Assembly: GCF_019175385.1 (NCBI RefSeq)
Contig: NC_083341.1
Coordinates: 91,414,321 to 91,478,320 of the forward strand
DNA from: Lycium barbarum
Taxonomy: Eukaryota; Streptophyta; Magnoliopsida; Solanales; Solanaceae
Length of the DNA stretch: 64,000 nt
Direction: 5' to 3'
This document shows, piece by piece, positions 38,315-51,730 of the stretch. A model generated the notes under the pieces. That model saw only the letters and a program-made list of their open reading frames with translations, was not told the origin of the DNA and made no database searches. How positions within the stretch are numbered: the stretch's first letter is position 1; each line of letters starts with the position of its first letter. Position numbers and translations under genes: made by a program.

Positions 38315-38352
38315 TATCACGACCCAAAATGAGGGTCAAGCGGGCAGCCACA
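38315..38352 (-). repeat. Tekay-type LTR stub
   Basis: TATCACGACCC followed by a GAGGGTC-containing start is a near match to the TGTCACGACC start of Tekay LTRs, with G changed to A. After 38 bases element X begins. The remainder of this LTR is not seen in the window, so it should resume on the far side of X. Confidence 0.5.
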
Positions 38353-39730
38353 AGATACACCTAAATTACACCTTCAATATTAGGAGTAAGCGGTCGTTGT
38401 CAAATATAGAACCCAACAAGGTTGGGATCGAATGCCACAGAGAATACAATGAAGAAATAGACTAATTAAGTGTAACGCCCGACTATTAGTTTATATTTTG
38501 GGTAGAAGGGAATATAATAATAATTGATTTGAAGTTTGATCATTAGCGTCTAAGAGTTTTGTTATGAAATGTAAACTATTGGTTAAGGGACTAAGGTTGT
38601 CGTTCCGATGAAAATTAATGCGAATGGGTGTCAATCTAACTCCTTTATATGTATAGATGTAATTAAGTATGGGCTACTTGAGTTTATCAAAATTTTCTCA
38701 ACCAAATTGATAAATATCATTGCTAAGCTTTCCTCAGAATGTGAAAAATATGAACACCCAATTTCTTTCAAGTAACTTTCCTATCTCTAGCTCAATTTAT
38801 TAGATGAGGTTTATAAGCCTCAAATCCTTGCTATTTACTCTTTTCCTAACTTCTCCTTTCTTTCTCAAGCAAAGGAAAAGTAACTAGGCACAAATAATGT
38901 TGTACACCATTAAATGACATTAAAGGTTGAAGAGTAAATAGAAAAACATATTTACACATAAATGGAGGATGAATACAAAACCCAATCACATAACTAGCAC
39001 ATTTGGTCCCACAACCTTAGCTAAATGGTTTAGCTACTCATATTCATTAAATAGAAAGTAGTAGCAAAGATAATATTCATAAATCTTACAATAATGTTAA
39101 TGGAGAAGATGACAAAAAGATGGAGAATCTTCTCAAAAGCTTCCACAATAAATGATATTCAAAGCTCTCTCTCAATGCTAAAAGACAACTAGAAAGTTTA
39201 AGTGGGGAATACTTAATAATGTGCACAGAGCACTAGGTAAAAGTATTTATTGAGGGAGGACAAAAAGTCAAATTTCGGACAAATTGAAGACTTACGGCCT
39301 AATTTTGCGATAGCAACATGAGTTTGCAACCGCAAGTCACTCAGCATTCCTTCCCAGTCCTTCTGAAGATGCTGTCGTAAACTGAGGTTGTGGTGCCGCA
39401 TCTACTTTGCATATTCATGCATGTTGCTTGGCTCACTGGATGTTCAGGCCTCCAAAATGTGGTCGCATCTCCGAAGTTGCGGTGCCGCATTCTCATCACA
39501 AGTTGATGTATTTTGTTTAGCTTACTGTCATTTCTTTGGGCAAAAGATACGGCTGCAATTCCAAATTGTGGTGCCGCATATTTGCCGCAACTTTATGCTC
39601 TTTTTGTTCCATTTTTTCCTTAACTCACAAAATCTGAAAACACATGAAAACACACGAACAAACACTTGAAAAGATTACTCAAAAAGTATAAGTAGTGGAT
39701 GTAAAAAGCCCTAAAATCCATGACTTATCA
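38353..39730 (-). repeat. Element X 3' LTR
   Basis: AGATACACC (usual start TGATACGCTC, decayed) to GACTTATCA, about 1378 bases. Shares the block with CCCAACAAGGTTGG and ATCGAATGCC with LTRs A and C. The sense end begins TGATAAGTC, preceded by AGGGGTGT. Confidence 0.7.
39296..39600 (-). promoter_or_regulatory. X LTR palindrome cassette, word TGCGGTGCCGCA
   Basis: About six copies of a GCGG-N-GCCGCA-like word, full or decayed (for example GTTGCGGTGCCGCAT near 39480). It occupies the position where LTR A has TACGGNCCGTATAA and LTR C has GCGCGTTCGCGC. Confidence 0.5.
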
Positions 39731-39802
39731 ACACCCCTAACTTAACCTTATGTTTGTCATCAAGCAAACGACTCGATACTCACGACTTACGACTTGCCAA
39801 CT
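39731..39802 (-). other. Element X polypurine-like tract and 3' untranslated start
   Basis: Sense TTAGGGGTGT just before the LTR. No coding content. Interrupted at 39803 by Tekay-3 and resumed at 52770. Confidence 0.5.
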
Positions 39803-40248
39803 TGTCACGACCCAACCGGAGGGCCGCGACGGGCACCCGGTGCTAACCCACCCGGGCACCTCTTATCATACTTTCACATTTACATCTACGTGAGCCACAT
39901 ATCTAAATCATACTTTTATCCTTCATTCTTACTATTTCCATTGGGCAACGATACATTTATATCATCGTCAACAAGTATGCCCACAACAATGTACATAAGC
40001 CGACAAGACTAACAAAATGATATCCAAAACATAGGTCGACAAGGCCAAATACATCTAACCATATACACATGTCTACGAGCCTCTAAGGAGAGTATGTCAT
40101 ATCATATAGGCGGGACAGGACACCACCGTGCCCATAAATATATACACAAAAGTATAAATAACAAAAGCTGTAGCTCCGAATGAAATGGAGCTCCGCTATG
40201 CAGTCTCTGAGTAATAAAGCTATGGATCAAGTCTGTCTCCCTGGCCAC

Positions 40249-40315
40249 CTGCGGGAATGACGCAACGTCCACAAACAAAAGGACGTCAGTACGAAGAATG
40301 TACTGAGTAGGTAAA
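40249..40315 (-). other. Three-hairpin row in Tekay-3 LTR
   Basis: Sense strand stems CAGTAC/GTACTG (loop ATTCTTC), CGTCC/GGACG, and a third stem CTGCG/CGCAG that is intact in the partner LTR at 47943-48001. The middle stem uses different bases from Tekay-1 but pairs. Confidence 0.6.
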
Positions 40316-40576
40316 GCATGATCAACATCATTATAGAAGCATAATAAGCAACATAAGAAATAGCATAAGATGGGAGGTAGTAGATCCAACATCATGAACA
40401 CTTACTTTCTTTTCATAGGGACATTCCATTTCTAATGCGTAACCGTGTACATGCATCCATATCCGTATCTGTATTCGTATCCGTACTCATTTACACTTTC
40501 ATACCCATATTCATATTCATAACATATTCGTATTTATACTCATATTTATATCGTATACATATCCATATCTTGTACA

Positions 40577-40735
40577 TAGTATACCCGACCATGAAGGTTC
40601 GGTGTTTCGCATACCCGGCCATGGCAAGGCTCGGTGAGTATACATACCTAGCCCTACCAAGGCTCAGGGTTATCCGTACCCAACTACAGTGGTGCGCGCG
40701 CAATATATATATATATATATATATTCTGCCCGGCC
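40577..40735. repeat. Short tandem repeats with CCCGGCCAT...GGCTCGG motif
   Basis: Three to four units of about 37 bases carrying ACCCGGCCAT followed by AAGGCTCGG, ending in a short TA tract. The same block is in the partner LTR (48271-48440), in S5 (55890-56095) and in E (61787-61935). Confidence 0.7.
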
Positions 40736-41753
40736 ATATAAGCTCGGGGTTTCATAATGCTCATCCATAGACACATATACATAAAAGCTCATAAGCATCT
40801 TTAGCATCATTACTATCGTCGTTCATTACATCTATCCTTAAAGGATTACTCATCATAAGAGGAATTTAGTACAATCGTAACATATCGAGAATTATGAGTT
40901 TAGTACCTCTTAAAGATAGAATCATTTGGAGGACATCATAGGCTTATAGAAGATTAGATATTTGGCCAAGAAACTATTCCTTATGAAAGAAGTGTTAGCC
41001 TTACATACCTTTCCGTTCAACTATTTTATCACTTGCACGTTCTCCTTCAATGCTCACGTTTCTACCTTTATTAGAGTTATACTATCATTAGAAAATCGAT
41101 AGCTTAGCATACATGACTAAAGCTAGAGAAAATTGGACATCATCTCCCTTATTTATACGACTTCCTCCATATCATATATCAACTCCCAATCATCAATAAT
41201 AACATTCACAACATCATAACAATAGTCTTTATTCACCTACATTATCCTTACTTCTCAATTCACTTCCAATCATCCATATCCATGGTCATAGCACACTATT
41301 ACATTCGCTCATATACAATGTTTATCCCATGTTCTCAATATCATTTATAACATTATTATAATCATAACATATCAAGAATCATTACTCACCCAAGCTACTA
41401 CTCACAAACATCACTATTCTCACATTCAAGACCCATTTTCTATATTCTTCTACAATCCAAGTCTTTCAATGTTTCAATACCTTAAACAACATGGAAATAC
41501 CATAAAACTTACCTAGATGGTGTAGGAATGAACCTTGAGTGGAAATACTTCACTTGAACCAAAACCCTAGTTCCTCTCCAATGGAATCTTTTGTAGTCCT
41601 CTAACCCTTGGAAGCTTTCTAACACATAAACACTTGATTCTAGTCTTTGATCTTTGTGTTCTCTTGGACTTGAGTGGAATGTGATTAGAGAAGGGTTTTG
41701 AGCTCTCAATACTTGTAGAAGATGAAAAATGACGTAAAAGAACCCAAGGCATC

Positions 41754-41941
41754 TATTTATACAAAAAATAAAAATCAGCTCATCGGGACTTCCACGGACA
41801 CTTATACGGTCCGTATAACCTTGTACGGCCTGTATAAGTGGTCGTGGTTCACCAACCAGAAAATCATCTCCCTTCTGGGAGTTATACGTACCCTTTATAC
41901 GGACTGTATAAAGTTATACGGACCGTATAAGTGGTCGTATA
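41754..41941 (-). promoter_or_regulatory. Tekay-3 LTR TATA box and cassette, word TACGGNCCGTA
   Basis: Sense TATAAATA at 41754-41761, with five to six TACGG-N-CCGTATAA words upstream at 41801-41941. The partner LTR has TATA at 52260-52267 and cassette at 52308-52430, lacking 19 bases present here at 41903-41921. Confidence 0.6.
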
Positions 41942-42486
41942 ACTCCATTTCTCTGAAATGGATTCCGTCATTTCGTTCGATCTCCAATCCTTATGGAACC
42001 TTCTTGACACTTGTTTAGCACCTCATTAACAATCTAAGGGACGTTATAACTCTTCTCCAAAACATTGTTAAGTCATCATTAACTTGGTACTCATAAATCC
42101 TTTTTGATACATAACGTATACCTTGCCTTTTCTCGGCAACTTTCTTCTCTTACCTCGAATGTCTTTGAAATCTCAATTAGGGTCATCAAATTCTATTTCT
42201 TACTTATAGAATTATCGTATACCTCGTGCCCTTCGTTAGTCTATTTGCTGTGCATTAACGGAAATTTTTTCGAGGTGTAACATTTTTCCTCCCTTAAGAA
42301 CATTCGTCCTGGAATGTTAAGTCCTCGGGGATTCTATAAAAATTTCGCCAGAGTTTCCCCTGTAATATGACACTACCATACTATCACAACAGCCCATAAT
42401 AACAATGCCTCATAGGGCCATAACATAATAGCAATAGAGTTTTGCCACACACGACCCAAATGCATAAAAAGGAAAACATACATACC

Positions 42487-45400
42487 TTATGATCTTGATG
42501 TCTCATCTTGGATCCCTTCCGGGGGCTGAAATAAGTGCGGGTACTTGGATTTCATAATTTCTTCCGCTTCCCATGTCATTTCTTCTTGGTTATTGTTTCT
42601 CCACAAAACCTTAACTGAGGCCACTTCTTTGTTTCTAAGCCTCCGTACTTGCCTATCTAATGTGGCAATAGGTACCTCTTCATAAGTCAGCTCTTCTGTC
42701 ACTTGAACATCATTTACTGGCACGATCCTAGTAGGATCTCCAACACATTTACGAAGCATCGAGACATGAAAAACTGGGTGAACTGACTCCAGATTAGGAG
42801 GTAGATCTAATTCGTAAGCCACTTTGCCTACCTTGCGCACAATCTCATAGGGCCCAATGTATTGGGGACTTAACTCCCCCTTTTTGCCAAATCTCATAAC
42901 GCCCTTCATCGGCGACACCTTTAAGAATACCCAATCTTTATCTTGGAACTCTAAGTCCCTTCGATGATTATCCACACAGGACTTTTGACGACTTTGGGCT
43001 GCTAATAGTCGACCTTGTATGAGCTTAACTTTTTCTGTGGCTTGCTGGACCAAGTCTGGCCTATCAATTTAGTCTCTCCTGCTTCAAACCACCCAATTGG
43101 GGATCTACACTTTCGTCCATATAAATCCTCATACGATGCCATTTGGATGCTAGAATGATAACTATTGTTATAAGCAAACTCAATAAGGGGTAAGTGATCA
43201 TCCCAATTTCCTCTGAAATCCAACATACATGCCCATAACATATCCTCAAGGGTCTGAATAGTACATTCCGCTTGTCCATCGGTCTGTGGGTGAAATGTCG
43301 TGCTAAGGCTCACTCGAGTCCCCAAACCCTCTTGGAAGGACTTCCAAAAATTAGCTGTAAACTGAGTCCCTCTATCAGAGATAATCGATACTAGAACACC
43401 ATGGAGTCGCACTATCTCTTTAACATAAAGCTTTGCATAATCTTCTGCCACATATGTAGTTCTGACTAGCAAGAAATGAGCTAACTTCGTGAGCCTATCC
43501 ATAATCACCCATATAGAGTCATACTTACGTCGAGAACGGGGTAAGCCTGTAATGAAGTCCATGTTAACTACTTCGCACTTCCAAGTTGGAATTTCTATAG
43601 CTTGCAACAATCCGCCTGGCTTTTGGTGCTCGATTTTCACTTGTTGACAGTTGGGACAATGAGCTACGAATTCCACTATATCTTTCTTCATCCCATTCCA
43701 CCAATATATAGATTTAAGATCATGGTGCATTTTCGTTGCTCCGGAGTGGACAGAATAACGGGAACAATGAGCTTCTCTCAATATTTGGTGGCATAAACCT
43801 GCCACATTAGGAACACATAATATGCCTTGGCATCGAAGAACTCCATCTCTTGAGATCTCAAATGATGACTCCTCTTTCTGAGGTAGTGTATCTCTGTAAT
43901 GCATTAGCATGGGATCTTCGTATTGTCGCTCTTTCACTTCCATTACTAACGACGAGACTGCTGAATTCTGAATAGTAGTTCCCCTGTTACCTAAGGCCAC
44001 TACTCGAACTCCTAGGCTAGCTAACTGCTGGAGCTCACGAGCCATTTCTGTTTTCTCTGGTCGTACATCACACAAACTTCCCATGGATCTACGGCTAAGA
44101 GCATCAACCACAACATTTGCCTTTCCGGGGTGATATAAGATATCAACATCATAATCTTTTAGCAATTCCAACCATTGTCGTTGCCGCAAATTCAACTCTT
44201 TTTGCTTGAAGATATACTGAAGGATCTTATGATCTATATAAATATCCGCATGGACACCATATAAATAATGTTACCACATCTTTAAGCATGAATGACTACA
44301 ACAAATTCTAGATCATGGGTTGGATAATTTTTCTCATGTTTCCGTAATTACCTTGAAGCATACGCAATCACCTTACCATGTTGCATCAACACACAGCCTA
44401 GCCCAATGCCTGAAGCATCGCAATAAACAACATAACCTTCCAATCCCTCTGGAAGTGTCAGGACTGGGGCAGAAGTTAATCTATATTTTAGCTCTTGGAA
44501 ACTATGTTCACAAGCATCTGTCCATTGAAACTTTGCTGATTTTTGGGTCAGCTTTGTGAGTGGTGCAGAAATAGAAGAAAAACCTTCAACAAATCTCCTG
44601 TAATAACCTGCTAAGCCCAGAAAGCTACGAATCTCCGTATGAGTTGTGGGCCTTGGCCAAGTCTTCACGGCCTCAATCTTTTGGCTATCTACCCGAATAC
44701 CATCAGCTGAAACAATATGCCCCAGAAATGCCACTGATTTCAACCAAAATTCACACTTAGAAAATTTTGCAAACAGCTCTCGAGTTTGAAGAACTCTAAG
44801 GATAGTACGCAAATGATCTGCATGTTCTGCCTCGGATCTAGAGTACACCAAGATGTCATCGATGAATACAATCACAAATAGATCTAGGAAGGGTCTGAAC
44901 ACATTGTTCATCAAATCCATACACACTGCCAGTGCATTCGTTAGCCCAAATGACATTACTCGAAACTCAAAATGGCCATATCTTGTTCTGAAGGTTGTCT
45001 TAGGGATATCTTTCTCCCTAACTCTCACTTGATGATACCCGGACCTCAAATCTATCTTTGAAAACCATTTAGCACCTTGTAATTGATCAAATAAGTCATC
45101 AATCCTCGGAAGAGGATATTTATTCTTAATCGTCACCTTATTCAATTGCCGATAGTCAATGCACATTCGCAAGGAACCATCTTTCTTTCGAATAAACAAT
45201 ACGGGTGATCCCTACGGGGATGAACTAGGCCTAATAAAGCCTTTCTCAAGCAAGTATTTCAATTGCTCCTTCAACTCTTTCAATTCTGCGGGGGGCCATT
45301 CTATAAGGTGGAATAGATATAGGCTTGGTGTCTGGTAACACATCAATAGCAAATTCAATCTCCCGCTCGGGAGGGAGGCCTGGTAGATCTTCCGGAAAGA

Positions 45401-47294
45401 CATCAGAAAATTTATTCACCACGGGGACTGACTGAAGAGTTGGCGGTTCAGTTTCTACATCTTGAACCCGCACTAGATGATAAATGCAACCTTTTGTGAT
45501 AATTTTCCTTGCTTTAAGATAGGAAATAAACCTACCTTTTGGTGACGCAGTATTCCCTTTCCATTCTAAAACTGATTCTCCTAGAAATTGGAAGCGAACC
45601 ATTTTCATTCTACAATCAATATTGGCATAGCAAGAAGCCAACCAATCCATGCCCATAATGACATCAAAATCCACCATTTTTAACTTATGCAAGTCAATCA
45701 TAGTACGGCGACCACAAATCACAACTATGCAGTTTCTATATACTCAGCTAGCTATTACCGATTCACCAACGGGTGTAGACACCTCAAAAGGTTTGATCGA
45801 CTCTGGTTTGACTCTAAACCGACCCGCAATATATGGAGTAACATATGACAATATGGAGCCCGGATCTATCAAAGCATATACATTATGAGAAAATACCGAT
45901 AATATACCTATGACCACATCAGTAGAAGACTCAAGATCTTGGTGTCTAGCTAAAGCATAAATACAGTACTGAGGACCGCTAGAACTGGGGACTCTCCCTC
46001 TGCCTCTACCATGGCCAACTGGAGCATGTGAACCTGGCCCCATAGAGCATATAGATGACGAAGATCCAGCTATCGACCCTGAAGGCTGGGTCCTACCTCT
46101 ACCACCAACTGAGGGGCAATCACGCATAATATGGCCTGGCCGATCACATGAATAGCAAACCTCTGAACCCAATCGGCACTGACCCCAATGTAACTCCCCA
46201 CACTGGGAACATCGTGGCACGGGTGGCCTCGCCTGACCTGAATCGCCCCTGAACTGAGATCCCGAAAAGCTCTGACTCTGCCCGGAATGAGTAGATCTAT
46301 CAAACCTCTGTCCTGAAAACCGTGGAGGCGCACTAGTCATAGAATGGCCTGAATGCCTAGAAAACTGCTGTCTGTGCCCGCCTCTATACTCACTTATCGG
46401 ACCCGAAGATCTAGCCCTTTTGGTATACCCTCTATCATGCTCACACTCACTTCTTTGTTGTTGTTGGCTTTCTTCTAAATTCTGGGCATGGGTCTGAATG
46501 CGTGAAATATCCATGTTGTCCTAAAGGGACGCAGCCAAGCACCTATCCATCAAATATGTCCCTAGGCCTTTCACAAACCGGTGCACTCGATCGCCCATAT
46601 CCGCTACCCTGGCCGAAGCATACCTGGCCAAAGAATTGAAGCAGAGACTATACTCTAAAGCACTCATGCTTCCTTGCCTCAAATTCAAGAACTTATCAGC
46701 TCTAGCTCGCCGAACCTCTGGAGGCAAATAATGTCGGAGGAAGGCATCTACAAATTCTTGCCATACCGGGGGAAGCGCATTGGCTCCCCGTGAAGCCATC
46801 CAAACCGTGTACCAATGAACCGCAACATCCCTCAATCTATAGGATGCTAACTCCACCGATTCGGTGTCCGAAGCATGTATCAACCGAAGTGTCCTCAACA
46901 TTCCATCAATAAAATTCTGAGGGTCCTCATCCGGCTTTGATCCAAAGAATTCCGGAGGGTTTAAGCTAATAAAATCACGGGCCCTTGCACTAACAGCCCT
47001 ATCACCTTGCCCTGTACTTTGCCGTTGAGTCTGGGCAGCAACCAATTGAGTAAGCAAATGAATGGCCTCTTTTACATCTTGGCCTGAAGCATCCAGTGGA
47101 GGAGCCGGAGGTGCTGGAGCTGGGGCTGAGGCTCCCTCACGCTCCTCGGAAATAGGCACTGAATGGGAGGACTGAGATTGAGCCGCATTCTGGGACTCAC
47201 TTTCCTCTACAACTGTTGGCGGTGCTCTTTCAGCCCGCTTTTCTGCCACTGTCTTGCCCTTTTGGGCTTCCGTAGCCTTTCTCTTTACAGGCAT
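42487..47294 (-). pseudogene. gag-pol: Tekay-3 gag-pol, broken
   Basis: Same order as the intact Tekay-1 protein. ATG at 47294; gag runs to an amber stop at 46521 where Tekay-1 has Gln; a second in-frame stop near 45744 (TGA where Tekay-1 has Arg); zinc knuckle CYSCDRPGHIMRDC around 46120; protease DPGS; a one-base gain in a G-run near 45290; an amber at about 45210 where Tekay-1 has Trp; reverse transcriptase and RNase H 45199-44348 with catalytic IDD intact; several stops in RNase H at 44347-44196; integrase 44195-43053 ending in a one-base loss; tail 43053-42487 with the chromodomain-like end. Each domain is recognisable and few changes separate it from function, but no polyprotein can be made. 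Confidence 0.93.
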
Positions 47295-47486
47295 TTCTGA
47301 AATACATAACACACAGTTAAGGAAAAAGAAGTTCTTATGTCATAGCTCTATTGCACGATTTTATGAAGAAAGAAGGTCATTCATTCCTAAAATGCCCGCA
47401 ACCTCTTATTTATAAGTGTGGCGCACAACACACCCATAACTAAGACTCTACTGGACACGGCTCGAAGACACACCCTAGGACAGAAC

Positions 47487-47499
47487 TGCTCTGATACCA
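47487..47499 (-). other. Tekay-3 primer binding site
   Basis: Sense TGGTATCAGAGCA, initiator-Met tRNA type, next to the 5' LTR end at 47514. Confidence 0.88.
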
Positions 47500-48927
47500 C
47501 TTTTGTCATGACCCAACCGGAGGGCCGCGACGGGTACCCAGTGCTAACCCACCCGGGCACCTCTTATCATACTTTCACATTTACATCTAGGTGATCCACA
47601 TAGCTAAATTATACTTTTATCCCTCATTCATACTATTTCCATTGGGCAACGATACATTTATATCATCGTCAAAAGGTATGCCCACAATAATAAGCCGATG
47701 AGGCTAACAAAATGATATTCAAAACATAGGCCAACAAGGCCAAATACATCTAACCATATACACATGTCTACGAGCTTCTAAGGAGAGTATGTCATATCAT
47801 ATAGGCGGGACAGGACACCGCCGTACCCATAAATATATATACAAAAGAATAAATACCAAAAGTTGTAGCTCCGAATTAAATGGAGCTCCGCTATGTAGTC
47901 CGTGAGTAATAAAGCTATGGATCAAGTCTGTCTCCCTGGCCACCTGCGGGCATGACGCAGCGTCCACAAACAAAAGGACGTCAGTACGAAGAATGTACTG
48001 AGTATGTAAAGCATGATCAACATCATTATAGAAGCATAATAAGCAACATAAGAAATAGCATACGATGGGAGGTAGTAGATCCAACGTCATAAACACTTAC
48101 TTGCTTTTCATAGGGACATTCCATTTCTAATGCGTAACCGTGTACATACATCCATATCCGTATCCGTATTCGTATCCATACTCATTTACACTTCCATACC
48201 CATATTCGTATTCATAACATATTCGTATTTATACTCATATTTATATCGTATACATATCCATATCATGTACATAGCATACCCGACCATGAAGGTTCAGTGT
48301 TTCGCATACCCGGCCATGGCAAGGCTCGGTGAGTATACATACCTGGCCCTACCAAGGCTCAGGGTTATCCGTACCCAACTGCAGTGGTGCGCGTGCAATA
48401 TATATATATATATATATATATTCTACCTGGCCATTTAAGCTCGGGGTTTCATAATAGTCATACGTAGACACATATACATAAAATCTCATAAATATCTTTA
48501 GCATCATTACTATCGTCGTTCATTACATCTATCCTTAGAGGATTACTCATCATAGGAGGAATATAGTACAATCGTAACATATCGAGAATCATGAGCTTAG
48601 TAGCTCTTAAAGATAGAATCATTTGGAGGACATCATAGGCTTATAGAAGATTAGATATTTGGCCAAGGAACCATGCCTTATGAAAGAAGTGTTAGCCTTA
48701 CATACCTTTCCATTCAACTATTCCATCACTTGCACGTTCTCCTTCAATGCTCACGTTTCTACCTTCATTAGAGTTATACTATCATTAGAAAATCGATAGC
48801 TTAGCATACATGACTAAAGCTAGAGAAAATTGGACAGCATCTCCTTTATTTATACGACTTCCTCCGTATCATATATCAACTCCCAAACATCAATAATAAC
48901 ATTCAAAACAACATAACAATAGTCCTT

Positions 48928-51730
48928 TGTCACGACCCAACCCCGTGGGCCGTGACTAGTGCCCGAGCTGGACACCCGTACACACTCACTTACCAGAATC
49001 GGCATACAAATGGTTTATCCAGATACGAAGGTCAGACGTCGTCTCAAGCGGTCGCATATAAACAAATGTATCACACAGAAGCCGGCAAAGCGGTCGTAAA
49101 ACACATCGCCCCAAAAATATATATATAGATATACATACAAGCCGATAAGGCTGTCACAACAAATGGAATCGCTTAAGACATAAACTATATTAACATAACT
49201 GGACATGAACGACCCATGACCCACATACATGTCTACAGGCTCTAAGAGTAACAAAAGTATCATATAGCGGGACAGGGCCCCGTCGTACCCCGGAATATAC
49301 ATACATATATACAACGGAAAAGTCTGTACCAGAATGTTGGCTCCCAAACAAGGGGAGCACTCCAAAACAGCATAATAGATGTGCTAAGCTGGCGGGTCAC
49401 CAGAACGAGCGTTTGTACCTGCGGGCATGAAACGCAGCCCCCCGAAGAAAGGGGGTCAGTACGAAATAGGTACTGAGTATATAAAGCATGAAATACAATA
49501 ATCAGGATCATAACTGAAATAAGAAGTATGGAAAACGAGTACAAGAATCAAAATACCAAAATACTTGTTTTTGAAGCACAAATAATGCATGTTAAAATCA
49601 TGTATAGGGCTCGGGAACATGGTCGCCACCCCGTCATTGGCGCCACAGCACATCATACTCCAGAAGATTTCATATCCCCGTAACATCTCCGTAACACATC
49701 ATAGCAACATAACACATCATAACACCATAACATACATAAACGGTACCCGGCCCGCTAGTGGGGGACTCGGGAAATCGTAACACATCATACTGCCGAATAT
49801 AACATAGTGCGCACGATGACAAAACTGGCCCGGGACTCGGCGAAAGATATAATAACAGTATGCACGGGCAGAGTAGTGAGAAACTATATGCACATAAATC
49901 AATTTTTAAGACTCGATAGACAAGTACACTTACCGACACCTGAAGGATCATAAACACGTTTCGAGTCAATCCGATTTAGTATAAGAAAGTTATGGGCATT
50001 TTACTACAGGAACCTCTACGAACGATTCAAAGCAATCCGAGACCGCCTATGAAAGTTACAAACATTATTCGGTTTAGAACTCCCTAAGAACGTATCAGAG
50101 CGATCCGAGCTCGTCTAAGAAAGTTAGAGACATTATTCGACATAAGACCTTTAAGAACAAAAATTTTGTATACACGTTCATTATCCAATTATACAAAAGA
50201 CCTAAGGACCATAGTACGACTATATTAGGAGTGTAACATCAAGAAGTGAATAATAATCGTCGACATGCTCGGATATTATGAAAGGAGTTACCCCGAGGTT
50301 TGTATCACATCTTATTTACATCTAAGGCATGCCAAAAGAAAGAAAGGGTAAGCTTTACATACCTTGCCCGCTTCCTAAGCTAATCGCAACTCAAGTCTCG
50401 GGCTCCCCGAGATCTACAATAACGTCATTAAATACCAAACGTTAGCTACAAGTACTTAGGAATTCAATCCTAAGCTAGCACTTCTCTACAGAAATTTGGG
50501 CAGCATTTCCCCTGTAAATTCAACAACCCCGAGAATTCAACTCGGCCAAATCATCAACAATAATACCAACAACCATATTAACAACATCAACAATTAATTC
50601 AAAACACATTCTAACATTAGCAACTCCCTTTTACATAATTCGACGGCATTCCATCTACATTCACTTCAACTACATACAATCAAGCTAACACCAATGCTCG
50701 CACACTCAAATACTATTCCGAAACCATTCAAACAAAACTCAAGAACAGTTCAAACAATCCGCATGACATTCAAATGGCCCAACCAACACACACTACCCGA
50801 AACCTTCCAAATGCAACAAGAGCAATAACAACACATTTCCTTCTTTCAAATTCATGAACTACACCAACAATTCACACACTAACAACATTATTTTCCATAA
50901 ATACAAGAAGACTACATTCAAATCACATTGGCTTCTAAAACAGCCCACAACAATTTCAACTTCAATTTGAATCATTAAACTCTCATTTTCATCATAGAAT
51001 CCATGACGACAACAACCAAAATACTAGATAAAATTAGTTCATTCCTTGCCATACAAAGCAGCCCATATTTGGCCACCACCCCAACACACAAAATTTCCCG
51101 ATTTTCATTCATTTCTACATACTACAACATACGCAAACCGTCCATAACATATAAAAAGAAGATTAAACCTTACCTTTCTTCACTACACTTCTCAACTTGG
51201 CTAGGGTGGTAAAGTGCACAAATAAGTGTTTTGCTTGCTCCAACAACTACTCCACGTTAAAGAGGACCTTCCAATTGGTTGAATTGCTAGAAGAAAATAT
51301 TTTTTGTGATCAAGATTTGAGGGCTTCAATTTTTGGCTACCATGGCCGAATAGCTCTTCTTCTTTTTCTCCAAGGTTCTTGAATTTTCTAAGTGATGAAG
51401 ATGAAGAATATGATAAACTTATCATCTTTTATCTTAATTATATTATGCATCCATGTGGGCCAAGTCCCACACCACACTACACGGCCACTTGGCCCTTTTT
51501 TTTCAAGAATTATTAACTTCCCATAATTCACTTTTAACCCCAAATTTTCCTTAATATTTCCATGAGCCACCTTGTGAATTTCCCTTTTTACCCCTAGCCT
51601 TTCTTAATATTTCCACATCAAAATTTTCATAAACAACGTGTGTGTTAAACAAGATCAAAATTATAACCTTGCCCTTAACTTATCGCGGTTCTCTTGAAAT
51701 ATCCTAATGTACAAAATACGGGATATAACA
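48928..51730 (-). mobile_element. Solo LTR S4, related to Tekay-1
   Basis: TGTCACGACCC to GATATAACA, length 2803. Flanks TCCTT and TCTTT differ at one base; the unsplit partner LTR reads TCTTT at that place, so the duplication was exact at insertion. It shares with Tekay-1 the CCCCC/GGGGG hairpin version. No gene. Confidence 0.88.
51436..51495 (-). promoter_or_regulatory. S4 TATA-like box with upstream dyad
   Basis: GGGCCAAGT at 51457-51465 and ACTTGGCCC at 51487-51495 are perfect nine-base arms, directly upstream in sense of an AT-rich TAATATAATTA box. Confidence 0.5.

Larger units (their letters stand above)
39803..42282 (-). repeat. Tekay-3 3' LTR
   Basis: TGTCACGACCC to GGTGTAACA, length 2480. 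Hairpin row at about 40249-40315, short tandem repeats at 40577-40735, cassette at 41801-41941. Polypurine tract follows at 42283-42295. Confidence 0.93.
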
